From: Membranipora membranacea
Lineage: Eukaryota; Bryozoa; Gymnolaemata; Cheilostomatida; Membraniporidae
Assembly (NCBI GenBank): GCA_914767715.1
Contig: OU612067.1
Span: 7,008,001-7,072,000 of the forward strand
Direction of reading: 5' to 3'
DNA: 64,000 bases
The stretch's first letter is position 1, and each line of letters begins with the position of its first letter. Below, in pieces: positions 12,530 through 24,300 of this stretch. The translations under genes were made by a program, and so were the position numbers. Under the pieces are notes generated by a model. It saw only the letters and a list, made by a program, of their open reading frames with translations, had not been told where the DNA came from and ran no database searches.

Positions 12530-12945
12530 AATTCTGCTCAACTGTGTCAGGACAATAACGATATGACGATGATGGGTACAGACGGGTCATCAAACACCCT
12601 CAGTATTGTAGCTGAGATGTGACAAGCTCCATGTACCATTTGGGACACCGTTGAGAAACACTTGTCCCTAGCTGCTCATGCACTTAATTGGGTTCTGAGG
12701 GCACCTAGATGAACTCTGGTATAGCATCTAAGAGATAGGAAACACAACTGTGATACGAGCAAACATTCAATACTGGTACATGTATTGTATTTGAATGTGA
12801 CATTGCTGACTGTTAAACCCATAACCACATAAATACAAATACTATAATTTATATGGTTATGGTTAAACCTCATAAGTATTGTGCAGCACATATTTTCTCT
12901 TTTTATCTAGCCAGCTCAGATGATTTGAGGTCGAATGCAAATAAA
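12530..12945 (+). other. DDX55 3' untranslated region
   Basis: Runs from the stop to AATAAA at 12940-12945. The minus frame at 12676-12891 is not supported as a gene. Confidence 0.6.
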
Positions 12946-13398
12946 TAAATGGTAATGACGAAAATCAAATGAGATTGAAATTCCCCCCAGTCTAGCCTAG
13001 TCTAGGGAGGCTAATTTGGTCACGAATCGACCTCTGAGATTATTTACTCTCCCATCAAGGAGTGAGCTAGCTTGAAACGAGACCACTAGCAGGTCTCATT
13101 CATCTCAGCAATGAACAAACTCCCTGGGTTAGTTATACAACAAACTTTTTTGGTTCCTTTACCATATAACTCATGTGTTGATATCAGAGCTTTATTCTCT
13201 GCTTTCTGCCTTGTTTACAGTTACCACTACCTTAGACCAGATAGTTTGGTCCCAAACTCACTGCATAGATGCAGGGAGTTTGGGGCCAAACTCCCCATAG
13301 ATAGTTGTGTTTGGTTAGGCATTTGTTTTAAGGAGTTGTCCTTTCATTGATAAGGATTACCAAAGACACGCCCCTTACTACACTGTGACTGCAGTGTA
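12946..13398. other. Intergenic region with a hairpin
   Basis: No gene seen. At 13242-13292 an inverted repeat pairs agtttggtcccaaactcac with a gcagggagtttggggccaaact-type arm. A similar cagggagttt...aactccctg hairpin occurs near 62935, so both may belong to one small repeat family. Confidence 0.45.
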
Positions 13399-13428
13399 TC
13401 ATGTGACCACTCATGTGATAAGCAGGTG
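13399..13428 (+). promoter_or_regulatory. Two M-box/CLEAR-like E-boxes upstream of the CPVL-like gene
   Basis: TCATGTGA occurs at 13399-13406 and again at 13411-13418, one helical turn apart, followed by CAGGTG at 13423-13428. TCATGTGA is the MITF/TFE-family M-box form. The sites lie just 5' of a candidate noncoding exon whose donor (GTAAGT) is at 13458 and which would splice to the acceptor at 14153. Function is inferred. Confidence 0.4.
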
Positions 13429-14161
13429 ACTTCATTGCAAGGAACTGAGAGAAAAAAGTAAGTTGGACTTTTCTTTTTTGCCTCTTCCACCTATTTGTCA
13501 TTCTTTATCCATGCATTTTTCCTGATTCATTTTTGCTCATGACCATGTCATACCTCTAAAAGTCAAGAATATTGTAGTGGACTGTGGAGCAATGATCAAG
13601 CATTGAGAGTCTTAGAAAAATGAGATGATACACTACAGTCAACTCAATGAGAGGTCATCCAATGAGAAGAAGTTCATTGGTTCATTGATACACTACAGTA
13701 CTAATAAGTTTGATCATTGCTTAGCCCAGCCATGCGTCCTCAATTATACAATCTAAGCCAACTTCACATGTGTTCAACCAGCATTACCATCCCCCCTTAA
13801 TTATAAACTTTTAGAAAACCTCAATAAATAAATGAATATGCTTCACTCCACTCCTGAGAGTTTGATGTGTCCAAACAAGGAGTTAAAGACATGTTTTTAA
13901 CTCCAAATAGCAGCAATAAATAAACATCAGCTTTGCCATCTAGCTTATAATCACAACAAGGAGTAACGTACAGCATCAAATCTAAGTCCTGTATCATTGC
14001 TTTGGGCCTGGTTTTGTGAGAACACAAGATCAGACCTAGTGATGCCTTAATACGCATATTCGTCTGTAAATATTATATTCATAGTGTGGCTATGCCAGGC
14101 CTTCTTTAGTTTATCTGGGTGTAAAATTAAATAATCATTCTTTTCTTTTGTAGTATCTACA

Positions 14162-16544
14162 ATGAGGCTAATACAGCTTTCTGTCGCGCTGTCAGCGCTG
14201 GCGCTCGCCTGTGTAGAAGCTCTGGGCAGAGGGAAGCTGTTTGGTAATCGTGGCTCTGTGGGTGTAGTAGGCGATGGCGATCCTGGTGAGGCACTTTTCT
14301 TGACACCATACATCAAGCAGGGTAAAATATCTGAAGGTCGCGCACTAAGCAAAGTAACGACCCTTGCTCCAGAACTCGACATTGAGAGCTACACCGGATA
14401 TCTCACTGTCAATGAAACCTACAACAGCAACATGTTCTTCTGGTTTTTCCCATCAAAAACTGGAGGCCCAAAAGCACCTGTCCTGTTGTGGCTGCAGGGA
14501 GGACCAGGCGGTACATCCATGTTTGGACTTTTCAATGAGCATGGACCATACGTCATCCAAGCTGATATGTCTCTGAAGGCACGTCTGTATACCTGGACCC
14601 GGAAATATCACGTCGTATACATCGATAACCCCGTCGGTACAGGCTTCAGCTTCACAGACAAAGATGAAGGTTACGCTAAAAACGAAGATGATGTCGCACA
14701 AAACCTACACAGTGCTCTCACACAATTCTTCACCATCTTCTCCGAGTATCAACAGAATGACTTTTACGCGACAGGTGAATCGTACGCAGGCAAGTACGTG
14801 CCAGCAATCTCTCTTAAAATCCACCAAGAGAATCAGATGAAGTCAGGTTTGAAAATCAATTTGAAGGGACTGATTGTTGGAGATGGACTCTGTGACCCTG
14901 AGAGTATGTTCCCCTCTTACGCCCCTTTTATGTATAACATCGGACTTCTTGATGAAAATCAGAGAGATTATTTTGCTCGGTTCTCTGATCAAGCTGTAGG
15001 ATTCATTAAAGAGAAGAAGTTCTATGAAGCATTCAAAATATTTGACTCTCTGTTGAACGGTGATCTGACAGGAAGCAAAGCTTGGTTCTACAATCAGACT
15101 GGTCTAGATTTCTACTACAACTATCTGCTGGCTGCCGCTCCTGCTGAGTTTAATTATTATAACAAGTTCTTAGTGCAGGATACGGTGAGGAAGAGCATAC
15201 ATGTCGGCAGCAAGACCTTCAATGATGGTAGTAAGGTATGTACCTGCAACCAATCTGGAGAATTGCTACTAAAACAAGTTGTGTCTCATCATGTTAATCA
15301 GTCACCACATTACGGTACGTTATGTGGACATACAATTGGTACTCGTAAAAAGCGAGTGTAAATATATCCTGAAATAATTTAAGCTTGGCCAGTATTTGGG
15401 TTGCCTGTAATTCAATTTCTCATGTACCTGCAAATGTACATGCAATGTAAAGGCGTGCAAACTTCCTGAATCGAAACGCAATAGTCAAAAACCCTCTAAC
15501 GGTATAATCAGCATTCCTTGAGTATTTGTGTCAAAACTACAAGATGTGAATCGCTATCAAAGTTTGATTTGTATAAGAACAAAGTTTGCTATCAGGTCAG
15601 TAATTCACAGTAGCTACTACAGTAGATGTTGCTTTGTTCATAGGTGGAGAAGATGATAGTGAACGATGTAATGGACACTATTAAGCCTCGCCTTGCCCAG
15701 CTGTTAGACGCAGACTATAAGGTTCTGATGTACAGTGGTATGCTCGATATCATAGTGGCCCTGCCTCTTACTGAGAGCTTCCTACAGACTGTACCATGGA
15801 AAGGACTAGAAGGGTGAGTTTTCTACACCCTTGGTCCTAATTATGATGGATGGACCTGTGAGAATCAGATGTCGTAAAAAGCAGTCTCGACCCCAAGCAC
15901 CTCTGTACTAATATGTACTACAACCTTTCTCTACCGGTCATCATACGCAATGGCTGCTGATTGGTCCCTATCTCTAGTTTATGTTTTGGCCTAATGTCAC
16001 AAATTATGCCGGAGGAGGGGTTGTGTGGTGGTGGCGTGACATCCTTATCTTATCTCTGTCTAGCGTTGTATCCATTGTTGTTTGCAGAAGGTGGCCTTGA
16101 AATTCATCTACCTTGCATTTATACATCAAGCAATAATCTGCATACGTTATATCTAGCCTAGTCTAAGTGCTCAGACGGCAGAGTTAGTGGCCTTACATTA
16201 TCAAGTACTCAAATCGAGTGCATTGATGATGTAATGTCACTAATTGCATTGCAGCCGTCTGAGCACTTAGACTATTCCTAGCCTGATCATGAGGGCCCTG
16301 GCAAATATAGATAGAGCCTAAATGTAATTTTGACCTGGTTTACATTTTCAGATACAAACAGGCTCCGCGTCAGATTTGGAAGCTCAAGGACACAGACATT
16401 GATGTAGCTGGGTATATCAGAGTATATAAGAACTTAGTACAAGTAGGAGTGAGAGGAGGCGGTCATATATTACCTTATGATCAACCAGAGAGGGCATGGC
16501 AGTTAGTTGATCTGTTCATCAGTGGATTTCATCCTGGATACTAA
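14162..16544 (+). CDS. CPVL: CPVL-like (vitellogenic-like) serine carboxypeptidase, complete
   Basis: Three coding exons, 14162-15235, 15644-15813 and 16352-16544, give 478 residues; human CPVL is 476. The signal peptide is MRLIQLSVALSALALACVEA. The S10 catalytic triad is present: Ser207 in GESYAG, Asp393 in GMLDIIV and His453 in GGGHILPYDQP. Other family marks are WLQGGPGGTSMFG, IDNPVGTGFSFTD, GDGLCDPES and HVGSKTFNDG. The product should be a secretory/lysosomal peptidase that removes C-terminal residues. The start is fixed by an acceptor AG at 14152-14153, eight bases before the ATG, implying a 5' noncoding exon. If the first intron is not removed, the frame ends at 15361, giving a truncated 399-residue protein without Asp and His. 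A probable poly(A) signal ATTAAA is at 16714-16719. Confidence 0.95.
16159..16274. mobile_element. 116-bp palindromic MITE with TA ends in the CPVL intron
   Basis: TAGTCTAAGTGCTCAGACGG at the left is exactly complementary to the right end, and the arms continue inward (attagtg..cttacat / atgtaatgtcactaatt) to a central gagt/actc turn. A TA at each end is what a Tc1/mariner-type insertion would leave. It lies between exons 15644-15813 and 16352-16544. Confidence 0.7.
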
Positions 16545-16744
16545 CTTACGTAGATTTATCAGGATCTCTTTGAAGATTGTCGCTGATTTTTAGTTTAAGT
16601 AGACAAATTTCTTATAAATTCTCAATGCATTCATCCAGTTTTGGATCTTCGCAACAGTATTTAAATTTTATTCATTAACAGAATGTAGAAGTAATTGCCA
16701 TACTGTACAAATTATTAAACAAATATAATCTTGTCTATGAAATG

Positions 16745-17284
16745 AGAAAAAATATCATGCATGAAGTTGAGTGTTGTTATTTGAGTAAAACGAATTTCCC
16801 ATCAACAGACAATTCATACACAGCCTCATGGATATCCCAGACTCAGACCTGGATACACAATGTATTCTTTGTAATTTGGCTGTCAAAACTGTCAGGTGCA
16901 TTTTCCCTGGGCAATCATAGAAAAGAAAATAATATAGATTAGTAACTAAATATCAACCCAGTTGATTGATCCTATTTTTCACAAGCTGTTGAATTCGAGT
17001 ATCAATTGGTTTTGTTTAGATGTAATGAGGAAACATTTTATGAAGTAAACATTTTGTCTTCATTAATCATCATCAATGACAATGCACACCACATAGCCAC
17101 CGGCCTGAACTGCTTCCCCTCCAATGGTGCGTTACAATGTTAACACAACTCCCAATGCATTGGGTATTTATTGCAATGAATCAGTGGGTTATTATCAGAT
17201 TTTCGTGATAAATTTTGTTTTTATTATACTCAACATCGCGCACTAAAAGACAAAGCATAATAACATACACGTGAAATTCAATTG
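16745..17284. other. Intergenic, nothing recognised
   Basis: AT-rich sequence after the CPVL 3' end. The short frame 16742-16942 has no family likeness, splice support or codon signal that I can see. Confidence 0.4.
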
Positions 17285-17405
17285 TTCGTTGAGTTCACCT
17301 CCTTTAGCAGCATGTGTAGTGACTGGAATTCGAGCCAGCAACCCTCAGATTGTCTAGCTGGAAGTGGAATCCTAACCACTACGCCACCCTGCCTGCAAGC
17401 GTGAA
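17285..17405 (-). mobile_element. tRNA-derived SINE (minus orientation)
   Basis: The reverse complement reads an A-box-like TGGCGTAGTGGTTAGGATTC (about 17368-17388) and, 25 bases on, a B-box-like GGTTGCTGGCTCGAATTCC (17325-17343), then a non-tRNA tail. The cloverleaf stems do not pair well, so this is not a functional tRNA gene. Confidence 0.6.
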
Positions 17406-17830
17406 GGTAGTGTATCAAACCAACTGACTTCCAAGGTTTCAGTCTGATAATGTAATCCAAGCGTTATTGGCATTTTCCATAATCTTGAAAAACACAAATA
17501 AATAATGCACATCCAGTTTATCTTTATTATCTTCAATATATCTATTTTATCTAAATAACCCTTATATAACATTGTTGATGAATCAAGGTTAGGTTAGAAA
17601 AATATATCGGAAATTATACTGCTTGGCAAATAGTCTAAAATGTTGAGCTGAGCTATCAGATTGAAATAAAAACTATTTTTTTTAAGATAATGAAAGTCAT
17701 TTGCACCCATGGACAACTGATGTACAAACAACATAATGCCCATATATAATTAGGAAATCACATTCTCTTTTGAAAAAATCCTGCGGTCAAAGACACTTTT
17801 TAGCAGCATATCTAATCATTAACTGATGGG

Positions 17831-17846
17831 AGAAAAAAGACCAATT
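17831..17846. repeat. Target-site duplication, left copy
   Basis: agaaaaaagaccaatt, identical to 19431-19446, bounding the LINE. Flanking bases differ on the element side, fixing the duplication at 16 bp. Confidence 0.85.
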
Positions 17847-19430
17847 TCTCACCTTTCTCACCTAGTCCGCCGTGTTCCGGGATGGGTGGCGGTCCTGCAG
17901 GGCACCAAGTTCTATCAGAGAATGCCATCTGATTCTATCATCAACATCTTCATCTGAGAGGCCCCATCTCAGCATGTCATCCTTCGCTGTATCCATCCAT
18001 CTTTTCCTTTGCCTCCCTCTCTTTCTCTTTCCCTGTATTCTCATCTCAGCCACCATTCTAATATCTTCCTCCCTATCTCTCCTGCGTACATGTCCATACC
18101 ATTGAAGACGTCTCCTCCTCATACCTATTGCAATCGCTTCTATTTTTGCCTCCTCCCTTATACTCTCATTTGTTTTATGCTCTTCCCAGTCTATATTATA
18201 AATGTGTTGGAGCATCCTCATCTCAGTTGCACTTATCTTGTCTTCTTGTCTTTGAGTCAGTGGCCAGACCTCATTTCCATACATCAGTGTATGCTTTATT
18301 GCCGTCTTGTACAATAGAACCTTGAGCTTGGTGGGAATTTTCTTATTGCAAAGCACTCCTGTCAGCTCTCTCCATCTATTCCATGCCTTCTCTATCCTCT
18401 TTGCAATTTCTATTCCGCATCCTCCCTCTTGATCTATTGTGGTTCCCAGGTATTTGACTGTTGATACCTGCGGCAGATCAGTTGAACCTTCTCCATCATA
18501 CTTCTTCATTTCCATCATTTGTAAGTTTCCGGCTGGCGGTAGATGTTCTGTCTATGGCCTACTTACTTTTAATCCTGCATCTTCTAAACACCCCCTTCAG
18601 TTCTCCAGTCTCTCTTCCATCCTCTCCCTAGTTTCATCGCAAAGAACAAGGTCGTCAGCAAACAGCATTGCCCACGGCGTGTCCACCTGAATCTCCTCGG
18701 TGATGACATCTAAGATCAATATGAAAAGGAAAGGCTAAGTGCAGATCCTTGATGTAATCCTACTTCTATCTCAATCTCATCTGTTTCACCTACACTTGTC
18801 ACAACTGATGTTTTGCAGTCCTTGTACATGTCTTTGATTGCACTCACATATGTCTCAGGAACTCCACGCTTCCTCAGACAGTACCAGATTAGGTCTCTAG
18901 GTACTGTATCATACGCTTTCTCAAGGTCAACAAAAACCATATGTAAGTCCTTTTGATGTTCCCTCATCTTTTCCTGGAGTACTCTCAAACAAAACATGGG
19001 CTGTGTTGTTGACTTCCCTTTCTGGAAGCCATACTGCCTGCCACCGATCTTACTCATTTCCCTTATCACTCGCTCCCAGAGCTTTAGACAGTGACTGAGG
19101 AGTTTTATCCCTCTATAGTTTGAACAGTTTAGAGGATCTCCCTCTTGCTTATACAAAGGTGTGATTTTGCTTCTTCTCCATTCTGGTGGTATCCCATTTT
19201 CCTGTACATCTTGTAGTACAGCTGTCATCCAGGTCAAACCTGTCTGCCCAAGACTCTTCACTACCTCTATTGGGAATTCATCTGGTCCAGTTGCCTTTCT
19301 ATTGATTGTCCCTGCATGTTTTCTGTGAAGCGGGGGATTTCACCAACCGGATGCCCTTCCTGACGTTGAACCCTCTGTCTTTACCCGGGCTTGGGACCGG
19401 CTGTCAGAATCACTAGCTCGTGAAACCTCC
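17847..19430 (-). mobile_element. 5'-truncated non-LTR retrotransposon (RTE-like) inserted in array unit 1
   Basis: The reverse strand encodes RT with NYRGIKLLSHCLKLWERVI, motif A VFVDLEKAYDTVPRD and motif B VGLHQGSALS (frame 18716-19261). After a frameshift near 18735 come motif C LFADDLVLC and the typical C-terminal part RRRRLQWYGHVRRRD (17862-18518). A further stop lies near 18555. The 16-bp direct repeat agaaaaaagaccaatt flanks it at 17831-17846 and 19431-19446. Array units 2-4 show the matching uninterrupted site (near 22000, 26927, 31464). The 3' end is a short gtgaga-type repeat rather than poly(A). No endonuclease remains. Clade placement is from motif memory. Confidence 0.85.
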
Positions 19431-19446
19431 AGAAAAAAGACCAATT
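19431..19446. repeat. Target-site duplication, right copy
   Basis: Second copy of agaaaaaagaccaatt. It is followed by atctagactaaatt, which continues the array sequence seen uninterrupted in the other units. Confidence 0.85.
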
Positions 19447-20100
19447 ATCTAGACTAAATTATTCTAGATAATTAATCTATCTCGACTACTAACTCTCCTT
19501 GCTCATGCACCAAAAAAACTATTTCTGCATCAAAACGGTTCAATTAAAATAAAGTGCATGTTCTTTAGTAAACACCAGTGAACTCTCTGCCTCAAAAATC
19601 TTATTATTTCAAGCCAGCCTTTTGATACAAAGTTTCCTCAAATTGACACCAGATTTTTACATTGCGCTAACAATAAAACTGAACATAGATTCAATTTTTG
19701 TGTTTCTTTGACTTTGCGGACGTGCAAATCACCTTGCACCGATAATTCCATATGATTACAATAAACTCACACAATATCAAAGTCACTCGAATTTTCAGTC
19801 TTAATTCCTCTGTTTTTAATCATTAAAAACTCACAGAAGAATGACATGCAGCCAAGAAATTGAAAATGAACCGACGACTTATGTGAAAACTGCATCGTCA
19901 TTTGAATGGCTAAACTTTCAAAAAGACAAAAAGAGAGTGAAGCTGTACTGGATGCATCTTTTTGCTGATAATTATAATGTCTGCTCAGTAAAGCATTAAA
20001 TATTTCAAACAGAGGCAATAATTTAGTATTGTTTCGTTAATCATGTTATACTGTAAACAAAACAACTTCATGCAGACGCATATACATTACACACATGGTT

Positions 20101-20247
20101 ATATATACTTTTATTGTCAGCAACAATTCATTATTACAAATGTTTTTCATGATGTGACATAAATGGCAAAAAAGAAAAATGATACAAACAAAGGTTCAAC
20201 AAAAAATAAGACTATGCCAATAAACTGATAAAATAAAAGAAAAAAAA
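20101..20247 (+). mobile_element. Short A-tailed insertion in array unit 1
   Basis: Units 2 and 3 read from cacacattg straight into the gatatacggaag block. Unit 1 has 147 extra bases ending in an A-rich tail, flanked by atggtt at 20095-20100 and 20248-20253. This looks like a retroposed short RNA. Its reverse complement contains acaataaaag, so the orientation could also be a processed 3' end. Confidence 0.5.
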
Positions 20248-21383
20248 ATGGTTTGGGATATACGGAAGTCCTAAATAAGAGACAACACCATGTCAGCGCA
20301 CCTGCTCAAACGACCGAAAGCCATCGAGCTGTTTTCGAGCCAGATGGAACTCCTTTCTTACTCATCAGCATCAAGATGGTTACAAATAATTAATAGTGAT
20401 ATTGGATACTTGGTAAACACAAATGAACTTTCTGTATTAATCTACCACACACCTCCTAAAATAGCTTATTATTACACATTAGTATTTGGATTCAAAGATC
20501 TCGCATATTGATCATAGATTTTTTACATTGCGATTACAATCAAACTGAACATAGATTCAATTTTTGTTTTTCTTTGACTTTACGGAATTGTAAGTCATCT
20601 TGCACCGATCTTTAATAAATATACAATAAACTTGCACAATATCAGTCACTTTTTTTTCAGTCTTAAATCCTAGCATTTTAATCATTTTAATTATGTAACA
20701 TTCACAGAAGAATGATACACAGCCAGATATTGAGAATGAGGTTTTTACTTCCAGGTGAAATCTGCATCGTCATTCAAATGGACAAACTTTCAAAGAGATT
20801 GGGTTGACCAAACCATAGTCACAGGACGAAAGATAGACAGCAAATACTGGTCTGGTGGACTGCCCTGTCAGCAGCAGGCAAGCGCTGTACGGACAGCACA
20901 AGGGAGATAATTAGAACAGAAAATAATTAAAGTGTGTAACTTTTTTATCCTATGCTCACTTTCCACTGCCAATAGTGAATTAAATGTGCGAAATCCTTTT
21001 CTCAATTTTTATATGTCATATTGTGATAGCAGTTAGTGACTTTTTAGTTTCTTACATTTTGTATTATCACCCCGTGATGTATTCAAATTTCAATAATGAA
21101 ATCAACATCAACATCAACACCGACATCAACAGTGTATTATCATTAAGTTTGTGTAAGGATTATACTTATTCAGCAGCAAAAATAAACTCTCTGGGGGAAA
21201 TAGAGAAGCAGAGAAGGAGATTGTCTTCAGTGGGTTTATCAGCTCAGTAGTAGAGTTCTCGACTCGAGGCTTGAGAAAACACCACATACATTTATCCTAT
21301 TTTCTGTACATGTACTATATACTAGTGATGGCAAATTGTCAGATTTTGGCGAGACAGGACGAAACCGAGACAGTAACAAATTT

Positions 21384-24300
21384 CGTTTAGTAGTCCAAAC
21401 ATTTTACAACTTACAGATTTACAATTTTTGAATGAATGATAATTTGATAATATTGTAGACAAGCCTATGCTGACAAGTAAGTGAATATTGCATGGTGAGT
21501 TTGGGTTGTTTAGTTATGCAGCAGTCTCGTTTTTGTATTACCACAAGCGAACTAACTTGATTGGTACTACCTCTCATTTTACACGAAGTATCTAAGAAAT
21601 AGTTTGTTTTATGTCAAAAGACTGAGATTCACATCCAGTTTATCTTTGATATAATCAATAATATATCTATTTTATCTAAATCAACCTTTTATAACACTGT
21701 TGATGAATCAGGGTTAGGTCAGAAAATTAATACCAGAGATTATACTGCTTGTCAAAAGTCTAAAATGTGAATAACAACCTGAGCTATCAGATTGAAAAAT
21801 AACTATTCATTTAAAATAATTATCATAAAAATATATCTATATTTTTATGATAATGAAAGTCATTTGCACCTCATGATCAACTAATGTAAAACAACAAAAT
21901 GTCCATATATAATTTAGGAAATCACATTCTCTTTGGAAAGAATCCTGCAGTTAAAGACACATTTAAGCAGCATATCCAATCACCAACTGATGGGGGAAAA
22001 AAGACCAATTGTCTAGGCTAAATTATCCTATATATATAATCTATCTCGACTACTAACTACCCCTGTTCATGCACCAAAAAACTTTTTCTGCACCAAAACG
22101 TGTTCTATTAAATTAAAATGCATGTTATTTGGTAAACACCAGTGAAATTTCTGCCTCAAATACCTTATTATTTCACATCGGATGGTTGCCTCAAATTTTT
22201 ACATTGCTCTAACAATAAAACTGAACATAGATTCAATTTTTTTGTTTTTCTTTGACTTTGCGGACGTGCAAATCACCTTGCACCGATATTTCCAAAAACA
22301 TACAATACACTCACACAATTTCAGAGTTACTTGAATTTTCAGTCTAAATTCCTCTGGCTAAACTTACAAAGAGGCAAAAGGAGAGTGAAGCTGTACAGGA
22401 TATGGCTTCTTGTTGATGATTATTATGACTGCTCAGTAAAACATGAAATATTTCGAACAGAGGCAGTGATTTTGTATTATTTCGGTAATCATGTTATATT
22501 GTAAACAAAACAACTTCATGCAGACACATATACATTACACACATTGTTCAGGATATACGGAAGTCCTCAATAAGGGACAACACCATTCCATGTCAGCGCA
22601 CCTGCTCAAATGACCGAAAGCTATCAAGCTGTTTTCGAGCCATATGGAAACTCCTTTCTTATTCATAAACATCAAGATGGTTACAAATATTGGATACTTG
22701 GTAAACACAAATGAACTTTCTGCATTAATCGACCACACACCTCCTAAAATTGCTTATTATTTCACATTAGTATATTTAGATTCAAAGTTTCCACAAATCG
22801 ACCTTAGAATTTTACATTGCCATTACAATCAAACTGAACTTAGATTCAATTTTTCTTTTTCTTCTGTAAATCATCTTGCACCGATCTTTAATAAATATAC
22901 AATGAACTTGCACAATATCAATCACTTTTTTTCAGTCTTAAATCCTCGCATTTTAATCATTTTAATTATGTAACATTCACAGAAGAATGATACGCAGCCA
23001 GATATCGAGAATGAGGTTTTTACTTCCAGGTGAAATCTGCACCGTCATTCAAATGGACAAACTTTCAAAGAGATTGGTTAAACAAACCACAGTCATAGGA
23101 CGAAAGATAGACAGCAGATCCTGGTCTGGTGGACGGCCTTGTCGGCAGCAGGCAAGCGCTGTACGGACAGCACAAGGGAGATAATCAGAGCAGAAAATAA
23201 TTAAAGTGTTTAACTTTTTTATCCTATGCTCACTTTCCACTGCCAATAGTGAATTAAATATGCGAAATCCTTTTCTCAATTTTAATATGTCATCTTGCGA
23301 TAGCAGTTAGTGACTTTTTAGTTTCTTACATTTTGATTTATCACCCTGTGATGTATTCAAATTTCAATAATGAAATCAACATCAATCCCAGTACCAACAT
23401 CAACACCAACATCAACAGTGTATTATCATTAAAGGGCAACCAAGGTTTCGCAGCAATGCATTAATGGGTAGCAAATAATGTGCTAGGCAGCATCAGCTTT
23501 GTGCATAACGCGATGCAAAACTCAAAGTAGTTGCTGACTCTAAGCAGGGTAACACTTCAGTTTAGGGGAGGTTCCAAGACTTTGCTGTAATAATTATAGA
23601 GCACAGGCTAAATACTAACAGGAACAGGAAACTGCTATGTGGTATTCTCTTTTAGCTGAGTTTGAGTGCCTGATAGAAGAAATGTTTCACAAGAATTCTG
23701 GCTGAATAATCATCCGAATTATATTTTGTCTTTTTCCCCATGCAGAAGGTGCAATCTGCTATTAATCAATGGCCATCAATGAGAAGTTGTTTGAAACCTT
23801 GGTTGCACTTTAAGTTTGTGTAAGGATTATATTTATTCAGCAGCAAACATAAACTCCCTGGGGGAAATAGAGAAGCAGAGAAGGAGATTGTCTTCAGTGA
23901 GTTTATCAGCTCAGTAGTAGAGTTCTCGACTCGAGGTTTGAGAAAACACCACACACATTTATCTTATTTTCTGTACATGTACTATATACTAGTGATGGCA
24001 AATTGTCAGATTTTGGCGAGACAGGACGAAACCGAGACGGCAATAAAATTCGAGACCGAGACGTATATCGATGTTGATAAAATTGAAAACTCACTTTTTT
24101 GGCATCGGCCACGGTTTTTTGGTTTCAAAAAACCCAAAAACCGAAGCAAAAATCGTGACAAAAACTATTTATAATGAAACGTCTCGACATGTATCAAGAG
24201 TGTCTGTCTCGACGAGACAAGACCTATGTCTCGAAGGGACAAGTCTCACGAGACTACTATATACTCATGCAAAAAAAATCCTTTTGTACTCCAAATCGGT

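Larger units (their letters stand above)
17507..21383. repeat. Array unit 1 (interrupted, internally deleted)
   Basis: Begins part-way into the unit at cacatccagtttatctttat, is split by a LINE at 17847-19446 and by a short A-tailed insertion at 20101-20247, and stops at gaaaccgagacagtaac, missing about 2.2 kb that other units have before the next one begins. Confidence 0.7.

Noticed and set aside
14047-14382. 111-codon reverse frame over the start of the CPVL-like gene
   Set aside because: Shadow of the clearly coding + strand exon.
17325-17400. Possible tRNA gene on the minus strand
   Set aside because: Box motifs only; the cloverleaf is broken, so treated as a SINE head.
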